A stretch of DNA of 64,000 nt from Streptomyces sp. NBC_01591 (GTDB lineage: Bacteria > Actinomycetota > Actinomycetes > Streptomycetales > Streptomycetaceae), in assembly GCF_035918155.1 (NCBI RefSeq), contig NZ_CP109327.1, positions 2,790,001 through 2,854,000 of the forward strand, read 5' to 3'. Positions 43,552 to 50,403 of this stretch are shown here, piece by piece. A model generated the notes under the pieces. That model saw only the letters and a list, made by a program, of their open reading frames with translations. It ran no database searches and had not been told where the DNA came from. The position numbers and the translations under genes were made by a program. How positions within the stretch are numbered: the stretch's first letter is position 1; the number at the start of each line of letters is the position of its first letter.

Positions 43552-43588
43552 CCCCTGCCCGGCTACGGCCGGTACAGGGGCGGTTTTG
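43552..43588 (+). terminator. Element hairpin 2
   Basis: CCCCTG (43552-43557) and CAGGGG (43575-43580) enclose an inner CCGGC/GCCGG stem, followed by CGGTTTTG. It shares CGCCCCCTG and CGGCT-CGG with the hairpin at 43264, so the two are probably copies of one element terminator. Confidence 0.6.
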
Positions 43589-43598
43589 TGCCTCTGGG

Positions 43599-43779
43599 TC
43601 AGTCAAGTGCGTCAATGGCCTTACTGATCAGGGCGCGCGCGTCGGCCCCGTAAACGGCCATGCTTCGCAGCTTCTCAAATGCGGTGAGGTAGAGCCCGAT
43701 CTCACTGGACTGCGTGATGTTCACCTGTGCGGACAGGAGTTCCACGGAAACAAGGGTGTCGTCGTAAATGTGGAACATC
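43599..43779 (-). pseudogene. Frameshifted DUF5753 (Scr1-family regulator) C-terminal fragment
   Basis: On the minus strand the first part reads MFHIYDDTLVSVE. After a one-base shift near 43740, the remainder reads LSAQVNITQSSEIGLYLTAF, then EKLRSMAVYGADARALISKA and IDALD before a stop. This is the end of the DUF5753 domain found in HTH regulators paired with DUF397 proteins. The N-terminal HTH and most of the domain are absent. Confidence 0.7.
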
Positions 43780-44063
43780 TCCTGTCTCGCGTTTCAGGTT
43801 TTACCCACACGGCGGGAGAGCCGCTTTGCCCTGTTTCCGGGGTCGATCCCGATGAACTCTGAGATCACTGCTGCCTCCGGAGTGAGGTTGGTGCGCTGAT
43901 GTGCACCAACCTGACGGACGCGGCTCCTTCGGTCAATACGGCGCCTCAACCGGCTACCCCTGCGGGGGGTTATATGTGCACACCCGTGCACACTGCTGGC
44001 GTGCATGCACGGATCATCCCTACGGTCAGCGGTAATTCACCGACCAACGGCGGGGGGAAACCC

Positions 44064-44216
44064 GTGACGATGACAATCAAGGTGCATGAGGTGGACCGGT
44101 ACGGCCGGACGCGCATCCGCCGCCCGACGACGGAAATCGCCCCGGTTGAGGTCGAAGAAGAGAACTTCGTGTACCCGCCCTGCCAGTGCCCCAAGCGCGA
44201 GGCGCAGCAGCCGTGA
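44064..44216 (+). CDS. Small element-borne protein with CQC motif
   Basis: This 50-aa protein (MTMTIKVHEVDRYGRTRIRR ... PPCQCPKREAQQP) has a basic middle, an acidic PVEVEEEN stretch and a C-terminal CxC. GGGGGAAA lies 3-10 bases before GTG 44064; ATG 44070 is also possible. Its stop overlaps the next start (GTGA), so the pair is an operon. The function is unknown. Confidence 0.5.
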   Translation: MTMTIKVHEVDRYGRTRIRRPTTEIAPVEVEEENFVYPPCQCPKREAQQP

Positions 44217-44407
44217 CCACCCCCACCCAACCGCTGCCCGGCCCTGGGACGTTGACGTGGGCACAGGCGCAGGGCCGCGCCTGCGTCTGGTGCAAGAAGC
44301 CCCTTACCACAGGCGCGGTCAGCGTAGGCATCGTCCACGACCGACAGGGAGCCCACGTGCTCGACATCGAGGTATGGGCCGGGCCCTGCTGCGCCGACGC
44401 CCAATAG
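44213..44407 (+). CDS. Small CxxC protein, element-borne
   Basis: This 64-aa protein has TLTWAQAQGRACVWCKKPLT, then a hydrophobic strand and GPCCADAQ at the end. The CVWC and CC pairs could bind one zinc ion. Similar small proteins are frequent in Streptomyces integrative elements. GTG 44213 overlaps the previous stop. Function is not known. Confidence 0.55.
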   Translation: MTTPTQPLPGPGTLTWAQAQGRACVWCKKPLTTGAVSVGIVHDRQGAHVLDIEVWAGPCCADAQ

Positions 44408-44438
44408 CCCCCGCCCCGGCTTCCAGGAAAGGACGACC

Positions 44439-44786
44439 GTGGATCAGTTGTTCAACGTCTCTGGCATTCCCGTTTTGCTGACCATGGCCGTCGTGAACCG
44501 GCAGAACTGCGTCGAGTGCGGGTCTCGCAAGACCTGGCTTCTCGACAGCGTGGCCCCGTTCACGTACCGGTCGATGCGTAGCCGAATGTGCGACCACTGC
44601 GGGCGGTGCACCTCCGCCCACACCGATCTGGAAGGGCCCAGCAATGTCGAGCCGGATCAGGATCAGACGGCAGACGCTACTCGTACTCGTCGGCCGTCTG
44701 AGGGGCCGTATCTCCGAAGCCGGGGGGAATTGCGGGCCCTGCAACGGGACCGGATGGATCGGGGACATCGTCTGCCCGGCATGTAA
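44439..44786 (+). CDS. Small zinc-ribbon-like protein, element-borne
   Basis: This 115-aa frame starts at GTG 44439 after AGGAAAGGA. The first 70 residues look real: VNRQNCVECGSRKTWLLDSV and SRMCDHCGRCTSAHTDLEGP, two CxxC pairs that may hold zinc. The rest (from about 44650) overlaps another coding frame and is compositionally poor, so the gene may be truncated or frameshifted at its 3' end. Confidence 0.45.
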   Translation: MDQLFNVSGIPVLLTMAVVNRQNCVECGSRKTWLLDSVAPFTYRSMRSRMCDHCGRCTSAHTDLEGPSNVEPDQDQTADATRTRRPSEGPYLRSRGELRALQRDRMDRGHRLPGM

Positions 44787-44802
44787 CGGCACCGGCAGCT
44801 GA
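44644..44802 (+). CDS. 52-aa protein with DnaJ-type CxxCxGxG repeats
   Basis: ATG 44644 opens a frame reading MSSRIRIRRQTLLVLVGRLR, GRISEAGGNCGPCNGTGWIG and DIVCPACNGTGS. The two CxxCNGTG motifs are the zinc-binding repeats of the DnaJ cysteine-rich domain, here as a minimal stand-alone protein. It overlaps the 3' part of the preceding frame by 143 bp. Such mini-proteins occur in actinobacterial integrative elements; the role is unknown. Confidence 0.55.
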   Translation: MSSRIRIRRQTLLVLVGRLRGRISEAGGNCGPCNGTGWIGDIVCPACNGTGS

Positions 44803-44888
44803 TCACCCCTCTGCCCGCCCGCCCATCTGTCGCCCCGTGGCAGGTGGGCGGGCCGCTGCTGCATCGCCCCGGCCGGCCGCGGGCGGGT

Positions 44889-45185
44889 CTACTCCTCGCG
44901 GACGAGGTCGGCGAGCGGCACACCGAGCGCGTCGGCGATGAGAAGCAGGTGATCGAGGAGGGGTGAGTGTGCTCCCTCCTCGACCCTGTTGACTGTCTTC
45001 CTGTCGAGCCCGGCCAGTTCCGCAAGCCCCTCTTGGGTGAGGTTTCGGTGGGTGCGGGCGGCGCGGATGCGGTCCCCGATGGCCCGGCGGCGGGCGGATA
45101 CCCAGTCGGGCAGCGGATCAGTGCTACGGAGTGATGAGAGGTGCTCGCCTTCGTGGGGATGTGGCATCCATGTGGCATCGATCAT
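44889..45185 (-). CDS. XRE-family HTH regulator
   Basis: This 98-aa regulator has a Cro/CI-type helix-turn-helix at about residues 36-93: IGDRIRAARTHRNLTQEGLA, ELAGLDRKTVNRVEEGAHSP, LLDHLLLIADALGVPLADLV. ATG 45185 follows a GGGGGG ribosome site; ATG 45167 is an alternative. It lies between the element debris and the tRNA, where element regulators often sit. Confidence 0.8.
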   Translation of the reverse strand: MIDATWMPHPHEGEHLSSLRSTDPLPDWVSARRRAIGDRIRAARTHRNLTQEGLAELAGLDRKTVNRVEEGAHSPLLDHLLLIADALGVPLADLVREE

Positions 45186-45251
45186 GGAAACGCCCCCCGA
45201 CCGATCATGGCCGGGAGGCCGAAACAGGCTCTCACCTGCGGTTTCCTACTG

Positions 45252-45323
45252 TGGGCGCGGACGGTTTCGAACCGCCGACATCTGCTTTGTAAGAGCAGCG
45301 CTCTACCCCTGAGCTACGCACCC
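45252..45323 (-). tRNA. tRNA-Val (anticodon TAC)
   Basis: The minus strand folds as a full cloverleaf. The acceptor stem GGGTGCG pairs with CGCGCCC (one G-U), the D arm is GCTC...GAGC, and the anticodon stem CTGCT/AGCAG has loop CTTACAA and anticodon TAC. The T arm GGCGG-TTCGAAA-CCGTC carries the invariant TTCGA. No CCA is encoded. Decayed element genes lie on its 3' side. Confidence 0.93.
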
Positions 45324-45567
45324 GTGGATGAGGCAACAGCGTACATGGACTACGGCCCGTGGTCACAAACGATCCCCGGCGGCAGCGGATGGGACGGCCG
45401 TCGGCGAGATGGCGGAGAGCGGCGGCGCCGGCTCGGCAGGGGTCGTACGGGGGATATCCCCACCCCGCATACGGTAGCCGTCCGGATTCTGTCGGGGACG
45501 GTCAGGTACGTACGGTGAAGGCCGCACCGTCGGGGCATCCGTCGTACGACCTGGGGGAAAGATCATC

Positions 45568-46332
45568 GTGGCAATCCGTACCCGCACTCTCATCACGTCC
45601 GGTGGCGCCGTGCTCATGGCTCTTGCTCTCACCGGTTGTGGCGGTACGGACGTCAGCGGCGCGCCTGCCGAGCACAAGTCGTTCGCGCTGAGCGGGAAGA
45701 CGCTGACCATCCGTGCCGGGCATTCGTCGCTGGAGCTCGTACCGGCCGATGTGCAGAAGGTCGAGGTGACCCGTCGGGTCGATGGGTGGGTGGCGTTCGG
45801 GAACGGGCCCGATCCGCGGTGGGAGATGCGGGACGACACGCTCACGCTTCAGGTGAAGTGCGAGGCGTTGATCAGTGACTGTGCCGCGCAGCATCAGGTG
45901 AAGGTGCCGCGCGGGGTGGCGGTGGTCGTCGAGGGGGACAGCGGGGAGGTCGTCGCTTCCGGCTTCCGTACTGCCCTCACGCTCCACGCCGACAACGGCG
46001 AGGTGACCGTCCGGGACTCCACCGGACCGCTTGAGCTGGGGAGCGACAACGGTGGCATCGTCGCCGAGGGGATCTCGGCCAAGTCCGTGTCGGCGCGGTC
46101 CGACAACGGCAGCATCCGGCTGGGGTTCGCGGCCGTGCCGGATCTCGTGGACACCGTGAGCGACAACGGGGCGATCACCATCGATTTGCCGGGCGGCTCC
46201 GTGAAGTACGCGGTGGACGCCGTCGCCGACAACGGGCGCACCTCTGTGGACGCGCCGCGCAGCGACGGCAGCAGTCATGTGGTGAAGGCCCGGAGCGACA
46301 ACGGGGAAGTCACGGTCCGAAGCGTGAACTAA
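45568..46332 (+). CDS. DUF4097-family beta-repeat lipoprotein
   Basis: This 254-aa lipoprotein has a signal sequence (MAIRTRTLITSGGAVLMALA) and lipobox LTGC at about residues 21-24. The body is a right-handed beta-solenoid type with repeated DNG turns: DNGEVTVRD, DNGGIVAEG, DNGSIRLGF, DNGAITIDL, DNGRTSVDA, DNGEVTVRS. DUF4097 repeats are found in envelope proteins of unknown role, sometimes with stress regulators. The GTG start 45568 is preceded by GGGGGAAAG. Confidence 0.83.
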   Translation: MAIRTRTLITSGGAVLMALALTGCGGTDVSGAPAEHKSFALSGKTLTIRAGHSSLELVPADVQKVEVTRRVDGWVAFGNGPDPRWEMRDDTLTLQVKCEALISDCAAQHQVKVPRGVAVVVEGDSGEVVASGFRTALTLHADNGEVTVRDSTGPLELGSDNGGIVAEGISAKSVSARSDNGSIRLGFAAVPDLVDTVSDNGAITIDLPGGSVKYAVDAVADNGRTSVDAPRSDGSSHVVKARSDNGEVTVRSVN

Positions 46333-46403
46333 CCGGCCCGTGTGTTCGTCCTTACCTGGTGGGAGAATGTACCGGGCAGGGCGAAACGGCACGGGAGAGG
46401 GAT

Positions 46404-47777
46404 GTGACGGCGACACACGCGCAGCCGCGGACGAGAGCGGGTGGGAGTTCCGCCGTCAGGGATGTCTTCGTGCTGATGCTGATGCTGTTGCCGGTGCCGT
46501 TGTTCGCCGCCGCGTTGCCGGCCGCCTTCGCCGGTGGTGGTACGAGGCGCTGGTTCGGCGGGCGCGGGGAAAGCCAGCGTGCCGAGGCGCAGGCCGCGAA
46601 GGATGCCGCCGCGTCGGCCTTCTACGAGCTGGACACGGCTCAGCGCGATCTGCGGATCTCGATCGAGACGATCACCGCGGTGGACAGCTCACCCGCCGCG
46701 CGCAAGGCCGTGGATGACTTCGCGGCCCTGGGGCGGCGGATCGACGAGGCCAGTCATGCGTACATCACCGCGGTCGATGCCCACGACCTGGACCGGGACG
46801 ATCTGGAACCGGCGGTCGCCGCCCGCGCGCGGAGCGAGCTGACCACGGCCAAGGACGAGCTGGTACGGGTCAAGGCCGAGCTCGACCGGTTCGCGCAGGG
46901 GCTCGGTCCGCTGCTGGGCAGCGCGGAGACGCAGCTCGCGCGGCTCGCACCCGCCGTGGAGCGGGCCCGGCAGGCGTTGCTCGGTGCGAGCAACGCTCTC
47001 GATACGGTGCGCGCGTCCGGGCTGCGGGCGGATGATCTCGCCGCCCGGCTGGCGGCCCTCGCTCCCGAGCTGACCAAGCTCAACCAGGGCGCCGGCCGGC
47101 ACGGCGTTCCGGAGACCTTGCAGCGCGCCGACCGGGTGCTGCGCGACGCCGAGGCGGTGCGGGCCGAGGCGGCCCAGCTGCCCGAGCGCGCCGCCGAGAT
47201 CGACCACCGGCTGGTGTCGTTGCGTACGCGCGCCCAGGCGTTGACGACCCGGGCGGGCTCGGTGGAGCCGGTGCTGAGCGAGTTGCGGCGGCGCTTCTCT
47301 GCGGCGTGCTGGCAGGATCTCCAGCCCGTGCCCGAGCAGGCGGCCGTCAATGTGCGGCAGGCCGAGGAGAAGCTGAAGGAGGCCGCCCAGGCGCGGGACG
47401 AGCAGCGGTGGGCCGATGCGACGTCCCGGCTGAGCACGGTCCGCGCCTTGCTGAACGCCACGGACGAGGCGGTGTCCGCGGCCGGCGACCGGCTGCACCA
47501 GTTGGATGGAGTGGCCAAGGATCCGCAGCAGGAGATCCAGCGGACGCGGTTCGCGGTCCGGGACGCCCAGCGCCTGGCCATGGACGGTCGCAGTACGCCC
47601 GATCCGCGCCATGCCCGTCCGCTGGACGATGCCGTGGCCCGGCTGGATCGCGCCGTCGTCGGACTCGACGGACGTCACCCCGACTACTGGCATTTTCTGA
47701 CCGAGACCGAAGCGGTGCGGCGGACGGCTGCGCGGGTGGTCTCCGAGATCCGTGAGGAGCGTGGGGCGGGCGCCTGA
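46404..47777 (+). CDS. Membrane-anchored coiled-coil protein
   Basis: This 457-aa protein has one hydrophobic segment (about 22-45, VFVLMLMLLPVPLFAAALPAAFAGG) and a long Ala/Arg/Leu/Glu-rich helical body with heptad character (AEAQAAKDAAASAFYELDTAQRDL ... ARARSELTTAKDELVRVKAEL). The C-terminal part has HPDYWHFLTETEAVRRTAARVV. I do not recognise a named family. It could be a structural or septation-linked membrane protein, but that is a guess. GTG 46404 has GGGAGAGG upstream. Confidence 0.7.
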   Translation: MTATHAQPRTRAGGSSAVRDVFVLMLMLLPVPLFAAALPAAFAGGGTRRWFGGRGESQRAEAQAAKDAAASAFYELDTAQRDLRISIETITAVDSSPAARKAVDDFAALGRRIDEASHAYITAVDAHDLDRDDLEPAVAARARSELTTAKDELVRVKAELDRFAQGLGPLLGSAETQLARLAPAVERARQALLGASNALDTVRASGLRADDLAARLAALAPELTKLNQGAGRHGVPETLQRADRVLRDAEAVRAEAAQLPERAAEIDHRLVSLRTRAQALTTRAGSVEPVLSELRRRFSAACWQDLQPVPEQAAVNVRQAEEKLKEAAQARDEQRWADATSRLSTVRALLNATDEAVSAAGDRLHQLDGVAKDPQQEIQRTRFAVRDAQRLAMDGRSTPDPRHARPLDDAVARLDRAVVGLDGRHPDYWHFLTETEAVRRTAARVVSEIREERGAGA

Positions 47778-47875
47778 GCGGTGCCGGCTGCGCGCCACGG
47801 CCTCTCGGGTTGTCTGGTGTGCGGTGACAACACCTTGGGCGGATCCTGGTAGTACGCCCGAAGGAGACGACCGAC

Positions 47876-48466
47876 ATGGCCACCCATGTGCTGCACACCA
47901 CGGGGCGACGGGCCCCCCGCCGCCGCAAGGCCACCCAGCTCGACAAGCATCTGCCGGTCGATCACCGGCTCAGCCGCGTCTACCGGGTCGGGGCAGGGCT
48001 GATGGGGCTGGTGCTGCTCGCCTTCGGTGTCCTGGGGCTGATCGACAGGATCGGATTCTTCAGCACCGGCGGAGCCACCGTCGCGGGCCTCAACACCAAC
48101 GGGGCACTGAGCGTCCTGTCCATCTGCGTCGGCCTGCTCCTGTTCATCGGGATGGTGATCGGCGGCAACTTCGCCTCGACTCTCAACATGATTCTGGGCG
48201 TCGCCTTCATCCTCAGCGGCTTCGTCAATCTCGCACTGCTGGAGACCGACTACAACTTCCTCGCCTTCCGTATCCAGAACGTGCTGTTCAGCTTTGTGGT
48301 CGGCCTGATGCTGATGGTCTTCGGGATGTACGGACGGGTCAGCGGCGGCCTTCCGCACGACAACCCGTACTGGCGGGCCCGCCACCCCGAGGAAGCGGAG
48401 CGGGAAATGCGGCTCAGCCGGAAGGCGACCACATCGCCGATGCCGGTCGTCCGGCGCAATCCCTGA
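47876..48466 (+). CDS. DUF4383 membrane protein
   Basis: This 196-aa protein has a basic cytoplasmic head (residues 1-35, TGRRAPRRRKATQLDKHLPV), four transmembrane helices (about 40-60, 83-103, 107-128, 138-158) and a hydrophilic tail. DHRLSRVYRVGAGLMGLVLL and NGALSVLSICVGLLLFIGMV match DUF4383. The function is unknown. AAGGAGACGACC precedes ATG 47876. Confidence 0.83.
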   Translation: MATHVLHTTGRRAPRRRKATQLDKHLPVDHRLSRVYRVGAGLMGLVLLAFGVLGLIDRIGFFSTGGATVAGLNTNGALSVLSICVGLLLFIGMVIGGNFASTLNMILGVAFILSGFVNLALLETDYNFLAFRIQNVLFSFVVGLMLMVFGMYGRVSGGLPHDNPYWRARHPEEAEREMRLSRKATTSPMPVVRRNP

Positions 48467-48481
48467 GCCCGCGCCCCGGGG

Positions 48482-48512
48482 CACCACCCTCACCACCCTC
48501 ACCACCCTCACC
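48482..48512. repeat. 9-bp minisatellite
   Basis: CACCACCCT is repeated three times (48482-48508) plus a partial unit, in the gap before the FmdB-like gene. It is non-coding and may vary in copy number. Confidence 0.8.
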
Positions 48513-48541
48513 GACGAACCGGTGACGGTTAGCCTGGGGCC

Positions 48542-48766
48542 ATGCCTCGTTACGAATTCCGCTGCCGCTCCTGCGGAGACACGTTCGAACTCAGCCGCCC
48601 GATGGCTCAGTCCTCCGACCCGGCCTCCTGCCCCGCCGGGCACGCCGACACCGTGAAGCTGCTCTCCACCGTGGCCGTCGGCGGGTCGTCCGCCAAGTCC
48701 GCGCCCGCCGCCCCGGCGGCCGGTGGCGGCGGGAGCGGTTGCTGCGGTGGGGGTTGCTGCGGCTGA
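48542..48766 (+). CDS. FmdB-family zinc ribbon protein
   Basis: This 74-aa protein begins MPRYEFRCRSCGDTFELSRP, then CPAGHADTVKLLSTVAVGG. The paired CRSC and CPAGH form the FmdB/CxxC zinc ribbon. An Ala/Pro linker leads to a C-terminal GSGCCGGGCCG cluster with four more Cys that could bind metal. It may be a regulator or metal carrier. It is convergent with the O-methyltransferase gene. Confidence 0.83.
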   Translation: MPRYEFRCRSCGDTFELSRPMAQSSDPASCPAGHADTVKLLSTVAVGGSSAKSAPAAPAAGGGGSGCCGGGCCG

Positions 48767-48775
48767 GAGCGGGCG

Positions 48776-48796
48776 GGCCCCGGGCGTCCCGGGGCC
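48776..48796. terminator. Bidirectional terminator hairpin
   Basis: A perfect 9-bp stem (GGCCCCGGG / CCCGGGGCC) with loop CGT lies between the convergent zinc-ribbon and methyltransferase genes. Confidence 0.8.
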
Positions 48797-48797
48797 G

Positions 48798-49457
48798 TTA
48801 CCGCTTGCGGGAGAGCGTCAGGCCGTCGGACACGGTCAGCAGCACGCTGTCCATTCGCGGATCGGCGGCCACATGGTTGTTGAACTCCTTGATCGCCGCC
48901 GCTCCGCCGGTCGCCTGCGGGTCGGTCACCCCGCCGTGGAAGAGCACGTTGTCCGTGACGATCAGGCCGCCCTGCCGCATCCGGGGCACCAGTTGCTCCC
49001 AGTACGGGATGTAGTTGCCCTTGTCCGCGTCCAGGTAGGCGAGATCGATGTGCGGCTCGGCCGGCATCGCCCGCAGTGTGTCGAGCGCGGGGGCGATCCG
49101 GAGCTCGATCCGGTCCGCGACGCCCGCCTTCTCCCAGGCCTCCCGGCCGTAGGCGGTCCACTCCTCCGAGATGTCGCAGGCGATCAGCCGCCCGTCGGCG
49201 GGCAGTGCCTGCGCCATCGACAGGGCGGAGAACCCGGTGAACGTCCCGACCTCCACGATGTGCCGGGCCCCGGTCAGCCGGACGAGAAAGGCGAGCAGCG
49301 GTCCCTGTTCCTCGGCCGACTGCATGCCGGCCTGCTCGGGCAGGCGGGCGTACGTGGTCTCGACGAGCTCGCGCTGCACCGCGTCGAGCGGTGGATTGTG
49401 CGCCAGCATGTACGCGTACAGCTCGTCCGTGATCTTGGTTTCGTTGCCCTTGGTCAT
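48798..49457 (-). CDS. SAM-dependent O-methyltransferase (catechol OMT type)
   Basis: This 219-aa cytoplasmic enzyme has the SAM-binding motif I HIVEVGTFTGFSALSMAQAL, the acidic DISEEW, the metal-binding LDADKGNY and TDNVLFHGGV, all typical of class I, Mg-dependent O-methyltransferases of the catechol/caffeoyl-CoA type. The methyl acceptor is unknown. ATG 49457 follows CAGGAGCG; longer in-frame starts are not supported. Confidence 0.88.
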   Translation of the reverse strand: MTKGNETKITDELYAYMLAHNPPLDAVQRELVETTYARLPEQAGMQSAEEQGPLLAFLVRLTGARHIVEVGTFTGFSALSMAQALPADGRLIACDISEEWTAYGREAWEKAGVADRIELRIAPALDTLRAMPAEPHIDLAYLDADKGNYIPYWEQLVPRMRQGGLIVTDNVLFHGGVTDPQATGGAAAIKEFNNHVAADPRMDSVLLTVSDGLTLSRKR

Positions 49458-49503
49458 CGTGCGCTCCTGGTGCGTCGATCGGCCGGTACGCCTGCGCCCG
49501 GCG

Positions 49504-50403
49504 TCAGGACGATCTTCCCTCGCCCGCGGCCCGGAGGAAGTGCCGAAGGATCTCCTCACCCGCCGCCACACCGTGCACGGCCGTCACCTCGGCGTGCGGG
49601 GCGCTCCAGCCGGTATCGGCCAGTTCACCGTGGGCCGGGCGCCAGGCGCGGTCGGCGGCGAGGAGCAGATCGGCGTCCAGGAGGCTGTCACCGGCGGCGA
49701 GGGTCAGCGTGGCGCCGGTGCGTCGGGCCACCTCGTCCACGGCGGCGCTCTTGGTGAGCGGGCCCGGGACTGCGTAGATCTTGCGGCCCTGGAGGGAGAC
49801 CGTCCAGCCACGCGTCCGTGCCCACTCCCCCAGTTCCTTGACCCAGCCCTCGGGCAGTAGCGGGCGCTCCACGACGAGGTAGGCGAAGAGGTCCTCGGCG
49901 ACCCGTTCCTTGAGCAGCCAGGCGGGGTCGGCCGCGGCCAGGAGGTGGGCGCGGACCTCGGCGAGGGAGGCGCATTCCTCGGCGAGCCTGCGGGCCACCT
50001 GCCGCTGCCAGTCGGGGTCGGACTCTCCGTCCACGAGGAGGTGTCCGCCGTTGGCGCAGATCGCGAACCGTGGTGCGGGGCCGGGCAGGTGAATGCGTCC
50101 GTACTGTTCGCGGGTGCGGGTGGTCGTCGGGACGAAGACCGTGGTGCGGGCCAGTTCGTCGAGCAGCGCCGCGGCCGTCTCCGTCAGGTAGGAGAGCGGC
50201 TTGTGGTCGTACACCTCCACGCAGAGCAGCCGGGGGGCCTCGGCGTCCGGCATGGCGAGCTGGAGCGCTGCCGCGGAGTAGATCAGGGTGCGGTCGAGGT
50301 CGCTGGCCACGAGCGTCACGGGGGCGGCGACGGCCGTCGGGGCGGACGCGGCAGCCGGGGTGTTCGAGGTGGCCGGGGTCGTCGGGGTCGTCGGGGTGGT
50401 CAC
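49504..50403 (-). CDS. HAD hydrolase of the Ter stress cluster
   Basis: This 299-aa protein begins with a Thr/Pro/Ala-rich stretch (about 1-28). The HAD domain follows: VTLVASDLDRTLIYSAAALQ (motif I DLDRT), FVPTTTRTREQYGRI (motif II), and a late LTLAAGDSLLDADLLL (motif IV). The Cof-like cap lies between. Comparative studies of Ter-linked gene clusters place such HAD phosphatases with a phosphoribosyltransferase and StiP-like protein, in a predicted nucleoside-like metabolite pathway. Its GTG start overlaps the upstream stop (GTGA). Confidence 0.83.
   Translation of the reverse strand: MTTPTTPTTPATSNTPAAASAPTAVAAPVTLVASDLDRTLIYSAAALQLAMPDAEAPRLLCVEVYDHKPLSYLTETAAALLDELARTTVFVPTTTRTREQYGRIHLPGPAPRFAICANGGHLLVDGESDPDWQRQVARRLAEECASLAEVRAHLLAAADPAWLLKERVAEDLFAYLVVERPLLPEGWVKELGEWARTRGWTVSLQGRKIYAVPGPLTKSAAVDEVARRTGATLTLAAGDSLLDADLLLAADRAWRPAHGELADTGWSAPHAEVTAVHGVAAGEEILRHFLRAAGEGRSS

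Larger units (their letters stand above)
42978..45251. mobile_element. Decayed integrative-element remnant next to tRNA-Val
   Basis: Between the GYD gene and the 3' end of tRNA-Val(TAC) lie a truncated collagen-like ORF, a frameshifted DUF5753 fragment, several tiny CxxC proteins, an XRE regulator and two related hairpins. Such genes are typical cargo of Streptomyces integrative elements. No integrase, replication or transfer gene remains, and no second copy of the tRNA end was seen. It is best read as a scar of an element that once integrated at the tRNA. Boundaries are approximate. Confidence 0.55.

Noticed and set aside
43438..43653. 71-codon plus-strand frame in the element scar
   Set aside because: It has no ribosome site or domain and crosses the terminator hairpin at 43552.
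42978..45251. Flanking att repeat of tRNA-Val
   Set aside because: I searched by eye for a second copy of the tRNA 3' end in the element region and found none, so no attL/attR pair is claimed.
48482..48512. Repeat array possibly of CRISPR type
   Set aside because: The unit is 9 bp with no spacers, so it is a simple minisatellite.
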